NCBI RefSeq assembly: GCF_021869535.1
Contig: NW_026262701.1
Coordinates: 8,013,501 to 8,077,500, forward strand
Source: Mytilus californianus
Taxonomy: Eukaryota; Mollusca; Bivalvia; Mytilida; Mytilidae
Direction: 5' to 3'
DNA length: 64,000 nt
Numbering within the stretch: position 1 is the stretch's first letter; each line of letters starts with the position of its first letter. A model generated the notes under the pieces. The model saw only the letters and a list, made by a program, of their open reading frames with translations. It was not told the origin of the DNA and made no database searches. This document shows, in pieces, positions 12,710 through 23,189 of this stretch. Made by a program: the position numbers and the translations under genes.

Positions 12710-12893
12710 AGATATTTCATTATTTTTGGATAGTTTTGCAATGTTTCGTAAATTATACCATAGTTTTTGTTGAAACCCCCCGGCAACCTCACTCGACCTT
12801 CGGTCTCGTGAGGTTAAGGCCGGGGCTTTCAACAAAAAGCTATGGTATAATTTACGAAACACCACAAAACTATCCAAAAGATATGAAATATCT
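12710..12893. repeat. 184-bp palindrome with CTCG...TTCGG...CTCG hinge
   Basis: The arms are about 90 bp and largely complementary: agatatttcat...ttttggatagtttt on the left, aaaactatccaaaag...atgaaatatct on the right. The centre reads cctcactcgaccttcggtct then cgtgagg, itself a short hairpin. It sits at the right end of the LINE-splitting insertion. Confidence 0.85.
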
Positions 12894-14721
12894 ATAACTT
12901 ACACGTCAGGTGACGTCACTGACCCAAATAATTATAGAGGACTAACCATCACTAAAGCTTTTCAACAGTATACTTAATATAAGGTTGGATGGTTTTTTAG
13001 AAGAAAATAATGTAATTAATGATTGTCAAATAGGTTTCACAAGAAAGGCAAGAACATCTGACCATATGTTTGTTTTAAAATGTATTTTTGATGAATACCA
13101 TAATACTAAGGATGGGAGAGTGTTTTCTTGCTTTGTTGATTTTCATAAAGCTTTTGATAAAGTAATACATACAGGAATCAGAATTAAGCTGTAAGAGATT
13201 GGGGTTAGTTCAAGGTTTTATAGCGTTATTAAGATTATATGTATCTTGAATTTAGATCTTGTATAAAAATACATGATAGAATAACTGAATTCTTTCAAAC
13301 CACGCTTGGTGTTAAACAAGGAGATAACTTGAGTCCTAATTTGTTTAAAATTTTATAAATAGCCTTCCAGATTATTTTACACAACCCAGAGATCCAATTA
13401 TGCTGGATGGCAAACTCATTCATTGTCTTATGTATGCTGATGACATTGTAATTTTATCTAACTCAGCAGAAGGACTACAAGAGAAATTAAATAAACTTCA
13501 TGATTTTTGCAATGATTGGTGCTTAAATATAAATACTAAGAAAACTAAGGTGTTGATATTCAACAAGGCGGGCAGACATATCTCTCAGAAATTTATTTTT
13601 TAACAAAGATGAGCTGGAGTGTGTATCTAATTATAAATATTTGGGTATCCAATTTAAAGCGTCATGTTCTTTTTCATATGTTCAGAATGATTTATACCAA
13701 AGAGCCTTAAAAGCGTACTTCAAACGATGTAATGATTTTTTAGTGCATAATCCTACTGTTAAAAATGCAATTCATGTTTTTGACCATACAATAATTAAAG
13801 CCTATACTTTTATATGGGTGTGAAATTTGGGGATATTTTAATCCCTTTACTGCACGTTTAAAAAAAGAAAACATATCGGTGGATACAATTTACTCTAGGA
13901 TACTTTGTGAAAAACTTCATATTAAATTCTGCAAATATATTTTAGGTGTTAACAGAAAAAGTACAAACTTTGCAGTTTTGTCTGAATTATGACGTTTTCC
14001 ACTGCATTATGATATAGTCAAACATGTTTTAGGATGTTGGCATCGTTTAGAAAATATTGGCTCATCATTTCCCTTGTTAAAAGCTGCATATGATTGCTCT
14101 AAAAAGCTATTTGAAAAAAAAAGCCCTCTTGGTATGGATCAATTAATATTTGAAGGGAAAAAATGTCAGGCATAGAAAACCACATACCAGAAAAATATTC
14201 AACATTTAAATAACACTGTGGTCAGATTGTTAAGGGATACTATACTGCATTGTGGAAAAAACAGCTAGATATACATAAAGATGGTAAACTACAAACTTAT
14301 GTAACATTCAAGTGCAACTTTGGTTTTGAAAATTATTTGTCAATAATGCGACTTTTTGAGCAAAGGAAATGTATTACTAGATTAAGAATATCTGCTCACA
14401 AATTGCAAATTGAATTTGGCAGATACCAGGGTTATAAGTTGAAGTAAAAGCTAATAAATATCCACAGTTTTCGTTTTGGTACGATTGAAAACTTGCAATT
14501 TATCCATTACATTTCAATAGGAAATGTGTTTTATGTGACAGTGACACACAAGTAGAACGAGATATGAATTGATATGAAGATTTTAGCAAATTTAACCGGA
14601 AAAATGTCCAAATCCAAGATTATTACAGCTTTTCAAAAAGACAAATCCCTTGCACGGATTCGAATTAACAAAAAAGGGTGGAATCACAACAATACGAACT
14701 ATTTCAGTTTAACATAAGACC

Positions 14722-15000
14722 AATGATAAGCAATTGCCTAAGCTTGCCTGGACCCAAAGACCCAGGTGGTAAAGTTACGGATCGTCTACAAGTGAGGTCC
14801 AAAGTTGGGGTATGGTGACACTACCCCCTCCCTACTTTAATTCATAAAAAAGTCCCTACGGCAAAGCTTTTGTCCACACTAGGTACAAATGATAGGCAAT
14901 TGCCTAAGCTTGGGTGGACCCAAAGACCCAGGTGGGTAAAGTTACGGATCGTCTACAAGTGAGGTCCAAAGTTGGGGTATGGTGACACTACCCCCTCCCT
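14722..15000. repeat. 113-bp direct duplication
   Basis: Two nearly identical copies at 14722-14834 and 14888-15000 are separated by 53 bp. Both run from aatgata(a/g)gcaattgcc through ttacggatcgtctacaagtg to ctaccccctccct. Differences are a few substitutions and one added G in the second copy. Nothing coding is evident. Confidence 0.9.
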
Positions 15001-15129
15001 CAGAGTTACAGGTAGCATTTAAATCTTGGGTCTTTTCAAAGTGTAAATATAAACCGTCGGTTCAAGACTAACTCCTATGATGTTTTCTATAGTTGAACAA
15101 CGGGATTTCAAAGAAATATCGATAAAAAA

Positions 15130-15280
15130 TGGCATCTCGGCAGCTTGAGGTGGAATCTGACAACTCGGACCCAAAGGCAAATCGGACTAAGACAACTCGG
15201 GCCAATTTTAAGACAACTCGGACCACTTTTATAGACAGCTCGGACCAGTTTGAAAGACAACTCGGACCAGTTTGAAATAC
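15130..15280. repeat. Short tandem repeat around ACAACTCGGACC
   Basis: Units of roughly 20-30 bp built on agacaactcggaccagttt recur about six times with point changes. The minus-strand open frame across it is a shadow. Confidence 0.75.
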
Positions 15281-15317
15281 TTGTCAGATCAGCGGCTCTG
15301 ATTTTTGTTTTGTTTTT

Positions 15318-15665
15318 ATAAATAAGTAGATGTGGTATGAGTGCCAATGAGATAACTATCCATCCAAGTCACAATGTGTAAAAAGTACGGCCTTCAACAC
15401 GGAGCCTTGGCTCACACCGAACAGCAAGCTATAAAGGACCCCAAAATGACTAGTGTAAAACAATTCAAACAGGACAATCCAATGGTCTAATTTATATAAA
15501 AAACGAGAAACGAGAAATATTTATGAACCACACCAACAAACGACAACCACTGAACAACAGGCTCCTGACTTAGGACAGGTGCATAAAAATGCAGCGGGTT
15601 TAAACGTTTTAACAGGCGCCAACCTTCACCATAACCTGAAACAGTGGTGTAACATTACAACATAA
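15318..15665 (-). repeat. Dispersed mussel repeat, reverse copy
   Basis: Reverse-complement copy of the 3110-3646 repeat. It starts agatgtggtatgagtgccaa and includes gtacggccttcaacacggag. A close relative is at 35884-36190. Confidence 0.75.
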
Positions 15666-15675
15666 AAAGACACGC

Positions 15676-16599
15676 ATTCTAATATGACGTGCTTCTTTCG
15701 CTTTGTAAACAACACCGTGATAAAATTCTCAATATATCTATACTTAGCGCAGACTCAAAGATATACATAATAATGGATGTTACAATATACCTCCCTCGTA
15801 AATCCACATGTATTGGAACCTATTTGCAAACGCTATGCCGATTTTATTGTTTTAAAAATTGCAATTGAAAAAAGACTATATAGAACATTTATTCTTATTC
15901 GGATGCATTACAAAAAGAATTAATGCACTAGAGCTCGGAGAAATCTACAAAATCAAAATAAAATAAAATTCCGCGAAAGTCCATTAATGCTTTTGGCGCA
16001 TTTAAGTCATTTCAAAACATGATGCCATACAAATGAAAGGCCCCGGATCGATCCCCGGCATCGCCACTCCTAATTTTTTTTTAAATATCCGCTTTTTCGG
16101 TTAAGTATTTAAAATTTTAACACTCATTCGATAAGTGGCGTGCTCCGATAAAACGGAGGAATATACCAGAACAGAATGAAAACGCTAAAGCTGAAGGTTT
16201 TTCCGTAACGTGTACCATCGAAATTCGTATAATATTACATTAAAATGGATTTTTGAGGTAGGTGTTGTTTTATTTTCTATTTTATTGCATTATTCGCATA
16301 TTTACTGATTTCAGCAAGTCAACATGGCGGCTCCTTAGTTACGAAATGTCAACTTTGGATTTGACGGAAGCTAACTAGAAAAACATGTAAATTAAAAATG
16401 GCAAATGTTGGGTTTGAGAATATAAAAATTAGGCACATTTTTTCTAGCGGTTGATTACGAAATAATTCATGCAAGCTACAGATTTATTAGAATGTTTAAG
16501 CATTATCTAACAGGGAGTAAAAAAGAACAGCCACACACACGGCATACCCACCCTCGCTTCAGTTTTTTAATGACCGTATTTGTCCTATTAGAATCGAAC
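15676..16599. mobile_element. Longer element with the same ATTCTAATA-type termini
   Basis: It begins attctaatatgacgt followed by ttcgctttgtaaac and ends gtcctattagaatcgaac, matching the termini at 6713 and 7040-7053. The interior of about 900 bp has no recognisable coding region. The palindrome at 16600 follows directly. Confidence 0.5.
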
Positions 16600-16755
16600 T
16601 AATTCATGGAAGCCATAGATTTGTTGTAAATTTACACATGGCCTGGGCCGTGATATTTGTTAATTTTATCCCTCGCTAACGCTCAGGATAAAATTCGAAT
16701 ATCACGGCCCAGGCCATGTGTAAATTTCCAACAAATCTATGGCTTTCATGAATTA
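16600..16755. repeat. 156-bp palindrome with CCTCGCTAACGCTCAGG hinge
   Basis: The arms of about 70 bp are almost perfectly complementary (taattcatggaagccatag / ctatggctttcatgaatta; gcctgggccgtgatatt / aatatcacggcccaggc). The centre is ttatccctcgctaacgctca then ggataaaa. The tyrosine-recombinase retroelement begins at its right foot. Confidence 0.9.
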
Positions 16756-17054
16756 TTGCATATTCAATTTGTGCAATAAATATACAATTATAGATTTGTT
16801 TTGTTTCATTCCTTCGCCAGAATAATATAAACAACAAACAATTGAAATTTGGCTTATTATTTGTCATGGCATTTATTCAACAATATTCAACAATATCAAC
16901 CAACAAAAACCAACATCAACAAACTGGCCAACAAGTTAAAACTTGATGACAATTGGTCACTGAAGGTAAAACCAACAGTAAATGCATAATAATTTCTAGC
17001 TGCTGGGCAGATCCATAACAGCTCACTGAACAATATTTGAATAAATCACTGCCA
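16752..17054 (-). repeat. Split direct repeat B2 of the Ngaro-type element
   Basis: 303 bp matching 17565-17867 at a constant offset of 813 with two substitutions that I can see (tttctagc/tttttagc and gctcactg/gctcaatg). Confidence 0.9.
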
Positions 17055-17325
17055 GTTGAATTAATGTGATGATGACATCCAACGCACTTTCCATATAGAA
17101 CGTAATGCCATGACGATAGACATTTTTTTTTTTATTATTACTGCAAATTTCTTGAATATTCAGGTTTCATTGAATCTGCCGATGAATGTTGAAACGTCCG
17201 ACATTTTTGATGATATATGACAATCTAATTGAAATATTCAATACATGTGGATCTGTTTAACATGTAATCTGAAAAATAAACTTAAAACAGCAGCAATTTT
17301 GTTTATTAAAGGGAGGGAGGGTGGG

Positions 17326-17570
17326 TTGTGCAATTCTGTTGAGAAATAATCATTGAATGAAAATTGAGCGGGAACACGTGTTTATATATGACAAAGTCCA
17401 CGAGGCGCTTCAAAGCATATTCTTTCGTATGTTTAAATATATGGTTGTAAAGATTTACATGGCAAACCGTAAACAATGGACTGACTGTACAATCGAAACT
17501 CAATAAACAAATACATGTATTTTGAATGCAATAAATCAATTTAATTATTAGATCATTAAATTTTATTATT
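17326..17570 (-). repeat. Split direct repeat A2
   Basis: 245 bp identical by eye to 22655-22899. It overlaps the start of B1 by the shared ATTATT (17565-17570), which marks the probable crossover core. Confidence 0.92.
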
Positions 17571-17867
17571 GCATATTCAATTTGTGCAATAAATATACAA
17601 TTATAGATTTGTTTTGTTTCATTCCTTCGCCAGAATAATATAAACAACAAACAATTGAAATTTGGCTTATTATTTGTCATGGCATTTATTCAACAATATT
17701 CAACAATATCAACCAACAAAAACCAACATCAACAAACTGGCCAACAAGTTAAAACTTGATGACAATTGGTCACTGAAGGTAAAACCAACAGTAAATGCAT
17801 AATAATTTTTAGCTGCTGGGCAGATCCATAACAGCTCAATGAACAATATTTGAATAAATCACTGCCA
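17565..17867 (-). repeat. Split direct repeat B1
   Basis: Partner of 16752-17054. It lies between the SGNH-like frame and repeat A2, the expected place for B1. Confidence 0.9.
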
Positions 17868-18001
17868 AAATTGGCATTTTATTGAACTCTCAATCAAATG
17901 CTAATCCGCCATGACAATTGAATAAGCAGCATAAATTAAACGAAAATATATCAACTAGTTGTTATTCATTTCAACATACAACAAATATAAACAAACATCA
18001 T

Positions 18002-18488
18002 TCATGCATCGGATAAACAGAATTCAGGTATATTATCAAATTGTTCTAAAGCAGTTTGAAAAGAATTCAAAACTATATCATTGCCAATAAACGATAAATG
18101 TACTCCATCATGACTAACCAAAGATAAAAGTTTGACTTCAAAATCAGAATGAATTATAGTGTAATCCCCAGTTTTAATTAAATGTGATTTAACTCCCCTA
18201 TTTGTACGTTTCCTGGTTGCATCCATTGCTTTTAAATCTTTTGAACATCTTCATTTCAACCTTGGTAATATGCTTGAAAAATTAATTTAACTTCCATTCA
18301 CCATACGTCCAACTATATCTAGCATAAATTAAATATAAAATAAAAGTTGTTGCACAGTTTACAAGTCTAATATCATTGCCACAACAGTGAAGCAAAACAG
18401 CATCTGGTAAACCCCCACCATGTATCACATTCTCTTCTATTGGTACAAAATTATATAGTGACATACCGTACATTCCTGCCCACATCAA
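18002..18488 (-). pseudogene. SGNH-hydrolase-like remnant of the Ngaro-type element
   Basis: Two short minus-strand frames carry typical blocks. The upstream one (18488-18282) has PDAVLLHCCGNDI, like the GGND block of SGNH hydrolases. The downstream one (18226-18002) has SHDGVHLSFIGNDIVLNSF, like the DGxHLSxxG catalytic block. Some Ngaro elements are known to encode such a hydrolase after the recombinase. The frame breaks between the two pieces make this copy inactive. Confidence 0.55.
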
Positions 18489-18999
18489 CTTGTATGTAAC
18501 TGTACGTTATCTGTTAATGTTTTGACAACACAATGTTCATCATCATTATCATTTGAAGACAACATTAAACTTGTCGAACAACCAATTTGATCCTTCTTAG
18601 AAGACATAATTGTAACAAAAACTTTAGAATTAATATCATCAAATTTAATATCTGAATTTTTTTAAACATGATTATCAGTTTTGTGATTTCTCTAATTCTC
18701 ATAAATCCAAAAAAGGCTCAAGCAAATTCTCCCCTAACCATTTACAAACATTGAAGAATTAATTCAAGTTGTTTTATTACATCAACAGTAATAGATTTTC
18801 TTTTACTTTTTTACCTTTTAACATTATTTTCAAAATAAATGATTTGCTATAATCATTTCAATTATTCATTTTCAACTTATGATTAATTCCTGATAGATAT
18901 GTTTTTGAAGGTTATAGGAATAACTATTTTTGAAAGCTATGTAAATTAATTGTATGATTAACAGGAGGTGGCCAACTTTCCTGTATTCGAAAACAGGTC

Positions 19000-19850
19000 A
19001 GAAATTTATGAATGAATAGATGCATTTTCATACACATCCATTGTATTTGAAGAAACAGATTGCCTTAAAAGTTTATTCACTTCATCTTTAAAAGGTTCCA
19101 GAACTCCACTGGAATTGGATGTGGAAAAATGCTGTCAAGTGGTGCAGACATTGAAATTTCTGAAAATTTGCACGAGATAATGCATCAGCAATTGCATTGT
19201 CCTTTGACAAAATGTGAACAGCTTTAAACTGAAAATTACCAATTAGTGAACAGTGAATAATTAAATTAAAAACGGACGAAACTAGTTAATATTTTCTTGA
19301 CATTTTGTTTAAAACATTCATTACTGCCAGGTTATCAATGGGAAAAGTATGTTTCTTGTATAATTTATCAAACCAGTATTATTGGAATGATTTCAAAATA
19401 TGTTATATCTTCAATTATTTCTGAACTATTACATTCTTTATGCCACTCAATTGACCATTAATATAAATTGCACACCCTTTACATTATTCACCAGCAGTAT
19501 CTGTATATAGTTCAAAATAAAAATTTGATATCCATCCTATATCATTTAAATACGAAATCCTATTATACTGTTCCAAAAATAATTTCCATATCAATAGATA
19601 AAAGTGAAACGGTTTTGACACTTTGTCCATGGTCGAATACAACTAAACGCTCTTCCAGCAGGTATAGCCTTCGTGCAGAAAACTAATGAACCACATATTG
19701 ACTGCAATTCTTTTAACGTTACTTTTTTCATGGCTTATAAATTATTAATTCTGTTTAAAAGTTCTTCAATCTTTTCGTGTGGAATTTAAACAAGCATATT
19801 AACAGTATCAATTGTAAGACCCAGATATTCAATCAGTGTAGATGGACCTT

Positions 19851-19885
<35 letters not shown>

Positions 19886-20660
19886 AAGTGAGACTACAAT
19901 ATCTTTGCAAATGTCATCATTCTGAAACATCAGTTGTTCACATTCATCAGAATCTGATTAGCCAACAATATTAAAATTCTTCCAAATAGTGGTCTATATT
20001 ATTTAAACCAGACTTATTTTTAAAACCAATTCAAAAAGGCTAAAAACTTCTCAAACTTAGCATATGAAATTGAGCAGCCCAATGTCATTGCCTCGTCTAT
20101 GTAGTATTCATTTACAATTTTAAAACCAAGTTAGTCAAAATCTCATGTATAAACCGGAAGTAATCAACAGCATTATCAAATGAAGAATATTTAACAGAGG
20201 TAAACCTTTCATCGATGAAGTCGTTAACGCTGCTCAATGGCTGATATGATAAATGGGTAATCAGACGAAAAACCTGTTTTTTTTAATTTTTTATTTTTTT
20301 TTTTAACTAATCCAATAGAAGAATATCTAAGATTAGATATTGGTCTCTTACAAAGAGCACCTGCTATTCTTCATAACGATATTTCAGATTCAATCTTACA
20401 TCTAGCTCCAATAGGATTTGTCAAAACAGATTTTAATTTTTTGATTCAAGTGGAAATCTTGGTCAATTATGATTCAATCTAAATCCAGTAGTAAAAGCAG
20501 TAAAATTTAAAACCAATAAACAAAATTTGTTTGTCCTGTTCATTAGGATAATCTTAATTGTTCAATACTAATAGGTGAATGTCCCTTCTTCCAAATATCA
20601 TATTTATCCTTTGACAATTCTGAAAGAAAAGTTAACTATATGTCATTTGATTAAATCTAG
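19000..20660 (-). pseudogene. RT / RNase H region of the Ngaro-type element, heavily decayed
   Basis: Minus-strand fragments in shifting frames resemble the RT of tyrosine-recombinase retroelements: RPISNLRYSSIGLV at about 20355-20310, ITHLSYQPLSSVNDFIDERF near 20260-20200, and LGCSISYAKFEKFLAFLNW at about 20085-20025. A segment like the end of RNase H lies near 19210-19160 (LSKDNAIADALS-like, broken), followed by a stretch matching the start of the recombinase region. Poly(T) at 19852-19882 interrupts it. Many stops are present. Confidence 0.5.
19852..19882. repeat. Poly(T) tract
   Basis: About 31 consecutive T inside the decayed RT region. It could be a retained A-tail insertion on the minus strand or an assembly artefact. 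Confidence 0.85.
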
Positions 20661-20678
20661 GGACGAAATACCTTGTGT

Positions 20679-21177
20679 TTATTGGTAACCTATATCTAAT
20701 TGTTGAACAAATGAAGGCCTGTTTTGTCGAAACTGGTTAGACATATGAGATCTATTTTGGATAAACACTGGTGGCATCAATGATCCCTTATGATAACCTT
20801 GGTTACTTTGTAAGCTATCAAATCTAACACATAAGACTGGATGTTGTAATGAGCATTTCATACAGTTGTGTCTGTAAAACACTGAGATTTCTGACAATAA
20901 CCTTTAAAGTTATAATCATAACAATGTCTTTGTAAGTTAGCCTGGCAGACTACAGGATTAGGTGTGCCTTGCGATCCCTTTACAATGAATTTCAACCAAA
21001 GAAAGTCATCAATCTCAGACAAAGATTTAGAGTGTTTTAGTGATACACTTAATCTAAATTTTCTATCATACGGGTAAACTCTGTCAAAATGTGCATCTGA
21101 TATAAAAACTCTTATGATTAACATGTATGTAAACAAGTCTTGTGCTAAGCTAGCATGTTTTTGAAGAAGTATTTTAG

Positions 21178-21210
<33 letters not shown>

Positions 21211-21445
21211 CAAATGCTTCAGTCCATAATTCAATGTTATTTATTGTATTGTCCTTTGAAGGGTAATGAGAAATGACAAGCATTCCATTTTTAACCATTA
21301 CACTTTGTTTCTGGTCCAAACTACTATAATATTGACTATTTTGTTGAAGAAGAGTACCAAAATCAACATTTTTACAATTCCGAATTTTCTCTATTATTTG
21401 CTGAGAAATAATTATGTCAATTTCATTAGAACATGGTATAAACAA
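20679..21445 (-). pseudogene. gag-like remnant of the Ngaro-type element
   Basis: A 195-codon minus-strand frame (21445-20858) continues in another frame to 20679. Its end has a Cys/His-rich cluster (CYDYNFKGYCQKSQC then FYRHNCMKC) similar to zinc-binding motifs at the end of DIRS-group gag proteins. An internal run of phenylalanines comes from the poly(A) tract at 21179-21207 and is unlikely to be original. A frameshift separates the two Cys blocks. Confidence 0.5.
21179..21207. repeat. Poly(A) tract
   Basis: About 29 consecutive A inside the gag-like frame, read as poly-Phe on the minus strand. Confidence 0.85.
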
Positions 21446-22654
21446 AGGACAGTAGTATTTAAAGTATTACCCGGTTGAGCGTGAACTGCCGTAGTTTTCA
21501 GTTGTTTCTGAGGTGGATGTTGATTATTGGGCTCCACAGGTTGATCTGGTTGTTGAAGCTCGGGCGCTGCACGCCTTCTTTTTCTGTGTCTTCCTCTGTT
21601 TACCACTCGGACAACTTCCTCAGGAGCGGGTACCTGTTCTGGTGCTGGTACTTCACGAGGAACAGGTCGTTGAACTCCAACGTTGTTTACCTTTGGTCTT
21701 AATCTCCGGCTTACTTCATTTCTTCTATTCTTTTATAAAATGAAGTCATTATAAGTATATTGTTTTTATAAATATATAAAGATGTTTTAATTTATGAAAC
21801 ATTACATTGATGCCTCGGCTGCATATAGATAAAATGCTCCGTACCTAAAATATATACTATTATAAATGTGTATATAATGTACGCCTCTTAAGACATCTAT
21901 AAGTGTATAATAACCAGCAGTAATTTGAACGGCAGTTGTAAATGCCATTACATTTGTAATAATCGTGTGTTCCATAACATCATAACAGGTATAATATCAT
22001 TATCAATTTATTGAATCAAATTTAAAGAAAGCTTTATATGCACAATAACATGCAGCAAACTCAACAGCAGTTGTATTTATAATTAAATAAATGCCGTCAC
22101 ATTTGTAATAATCGGGCCTTCTGTAACTTGAATAACCGGTATTTCAGTGTCAATTTAGTACCTGAATTATATGCAGGTAAAGATTAAAATAATGTAACTA
22201 TGCGTATATTTGTCAGCAAGCCTACACAAGGATTTCATAGCTAATTATACATGAGAATATTTATCGCTACTATGGTAAAATAGAAACAAAAACTTACCGA
22301 TAAAAATACCTTGTTAAAGAACTGTGAATTAAATGCAACAACCATAAGTAAATGAAATTGAATGGTCATAAATAAGCACATATATATATATAAATCTAAT
22401 TAAAGTGACATTAAACAATTCATTAATTTAATAATGAACGTGAAGAGAAACATATAATTTCACGAACACGTGTTAAACTTAAAGTTACCCGTTTTACTTT
22501 ATCGTCACAGAATGTCAACTCACAGGTAAAAAAGGTTTGCTCTTTAAATATAAACCAAATTATTATAGTGAATTAAAATGAATAAAAGGAAACATATCTA
22601 AAGTATAACGGATAAACTTAACCAACTTATCTTATTTACGCTCTGGTCCTATCC

Positions 22655-22899
22655 TTGTGCAATTCTGTTGAGAAATAATCATTGAATGAAAATTGAGCGG
22701 GAACACGTGTTTATATATGACAAAGTCCACGAGGCGCTTCAAAGCATATTCTTTCGTATGTTTAAATATATGGTTGTAAAGATTTACATGGCAAACCGTA
22801 AACAATGGACTGACTGTACAATCGAAACTCAATAAACAAATACATGTATTTTGAATGCAATAAATCAATTTAATTATTAGATCATTAAATTTTATTATT
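22655..22899 (-). repeat. Split direct repeat A1 (5' end of the element)
   Basis: Identical by eye to 17326-17570. Its outer end is ATTATT at 22894-22899, after which the sequence leaves the element (tcttaaataaaat). Confidence 0.92.
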
Positions 22900-23189
22900 T
22901 CTTAAATAAAATATCAATTGAAATGGCTTAACTCGATCAAAAAGACATATTCACAAAACAAGTAAATATACACTGAACGAATAAGTTTGATCTATGACAC
23001 AATATGAATGAAATCAAGATTTATCAATGTCAAAAAGATTTAAACGTCATTGTTAAAAGAAATCACACACTATTTAAGTGGGTTAGGGACTATTTGCGGA
23101 TACGAAAGTGTAATCGTATAAAAGATGTACGATTTCCAATCACTATATACCCGCTTTTGTAAAGCGAGTGGAACTATTAATACGGAAAA

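Larger units (their letters stand above)
10965..12900. mobile_element. About 1.9-kb insertion splitting the LINE reverse transcriptase
   Basis: LINE coding similarity stops after 'catcacagtattaacc' and resumes at 'ggtgacgtcactgaccc'. The insert starts with a small hairpin (aattataccatag / ctatggtataatt at 11027-11065) and ends with a large palindrome whose arms carry the same motif (12710-12893). It also contains a tRNA-like block on the minus strand at 11205-11255 (gggaatcgaaccca is a reverse B box). No coding region is recognisable, so this is probably several nested non-autonomous elements. Confidence 0.55.
9350..14570 (+). pseudogene. Decayed LINE (non-LTR retrotransposon), endonuclease and reverse transcriptase
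   Basis: Remnants lie in order on one strand. At 9404-9500 there is the end of an endonuclease domain (SSVVDYVMVSEGILDQI, then ISDCHC). A basic linker at 10079-10627 contains KIKTKKWFDGDLYNLRHKL. RT fragments occur at 10750-10965 and again from 12905: CFVDFHKAFDKV at 13132, GVKQGDNLSPNLF near 13310-13350, and LMYADDIVILSNS at 13427-13465, where YADD is the catalytic motif. YKYLGIQF follows at 13634, then CEIWGYFNPF at 13821, with tail pieces to about 14570 including CVLCDSD. Several frameshifts and stops show it is dead. The span from about 10965 to 12900 is foreign insertion. Confidence 0.8.
16752..22899 (-). mobile_element. Ngaro/DIRS-type tyrosine-recombinase retroelement
   Basis: Read on the minus strand the layout is A1 (22899-22655), coding region, B1 (17867-17565), A2 (17570-17326), a 271-bp spacer, then B2 (17054-16752). 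This is the split-direct-repeat plan A1-ORFs-B1-A2-B2 known for Ngaro elements. I read A1 and A2 as identical over 245 bp; B1 and B2 differ at 2 of 303 bp with no indels. The six bases ATTATT sit at both outer ends and at the B1/A2 junction, as expected for a recombinase crossover core. The coding part holds gag-like, RT-like and SGNH-hydrolase-like remnants in that order. Confidence 0.75.
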
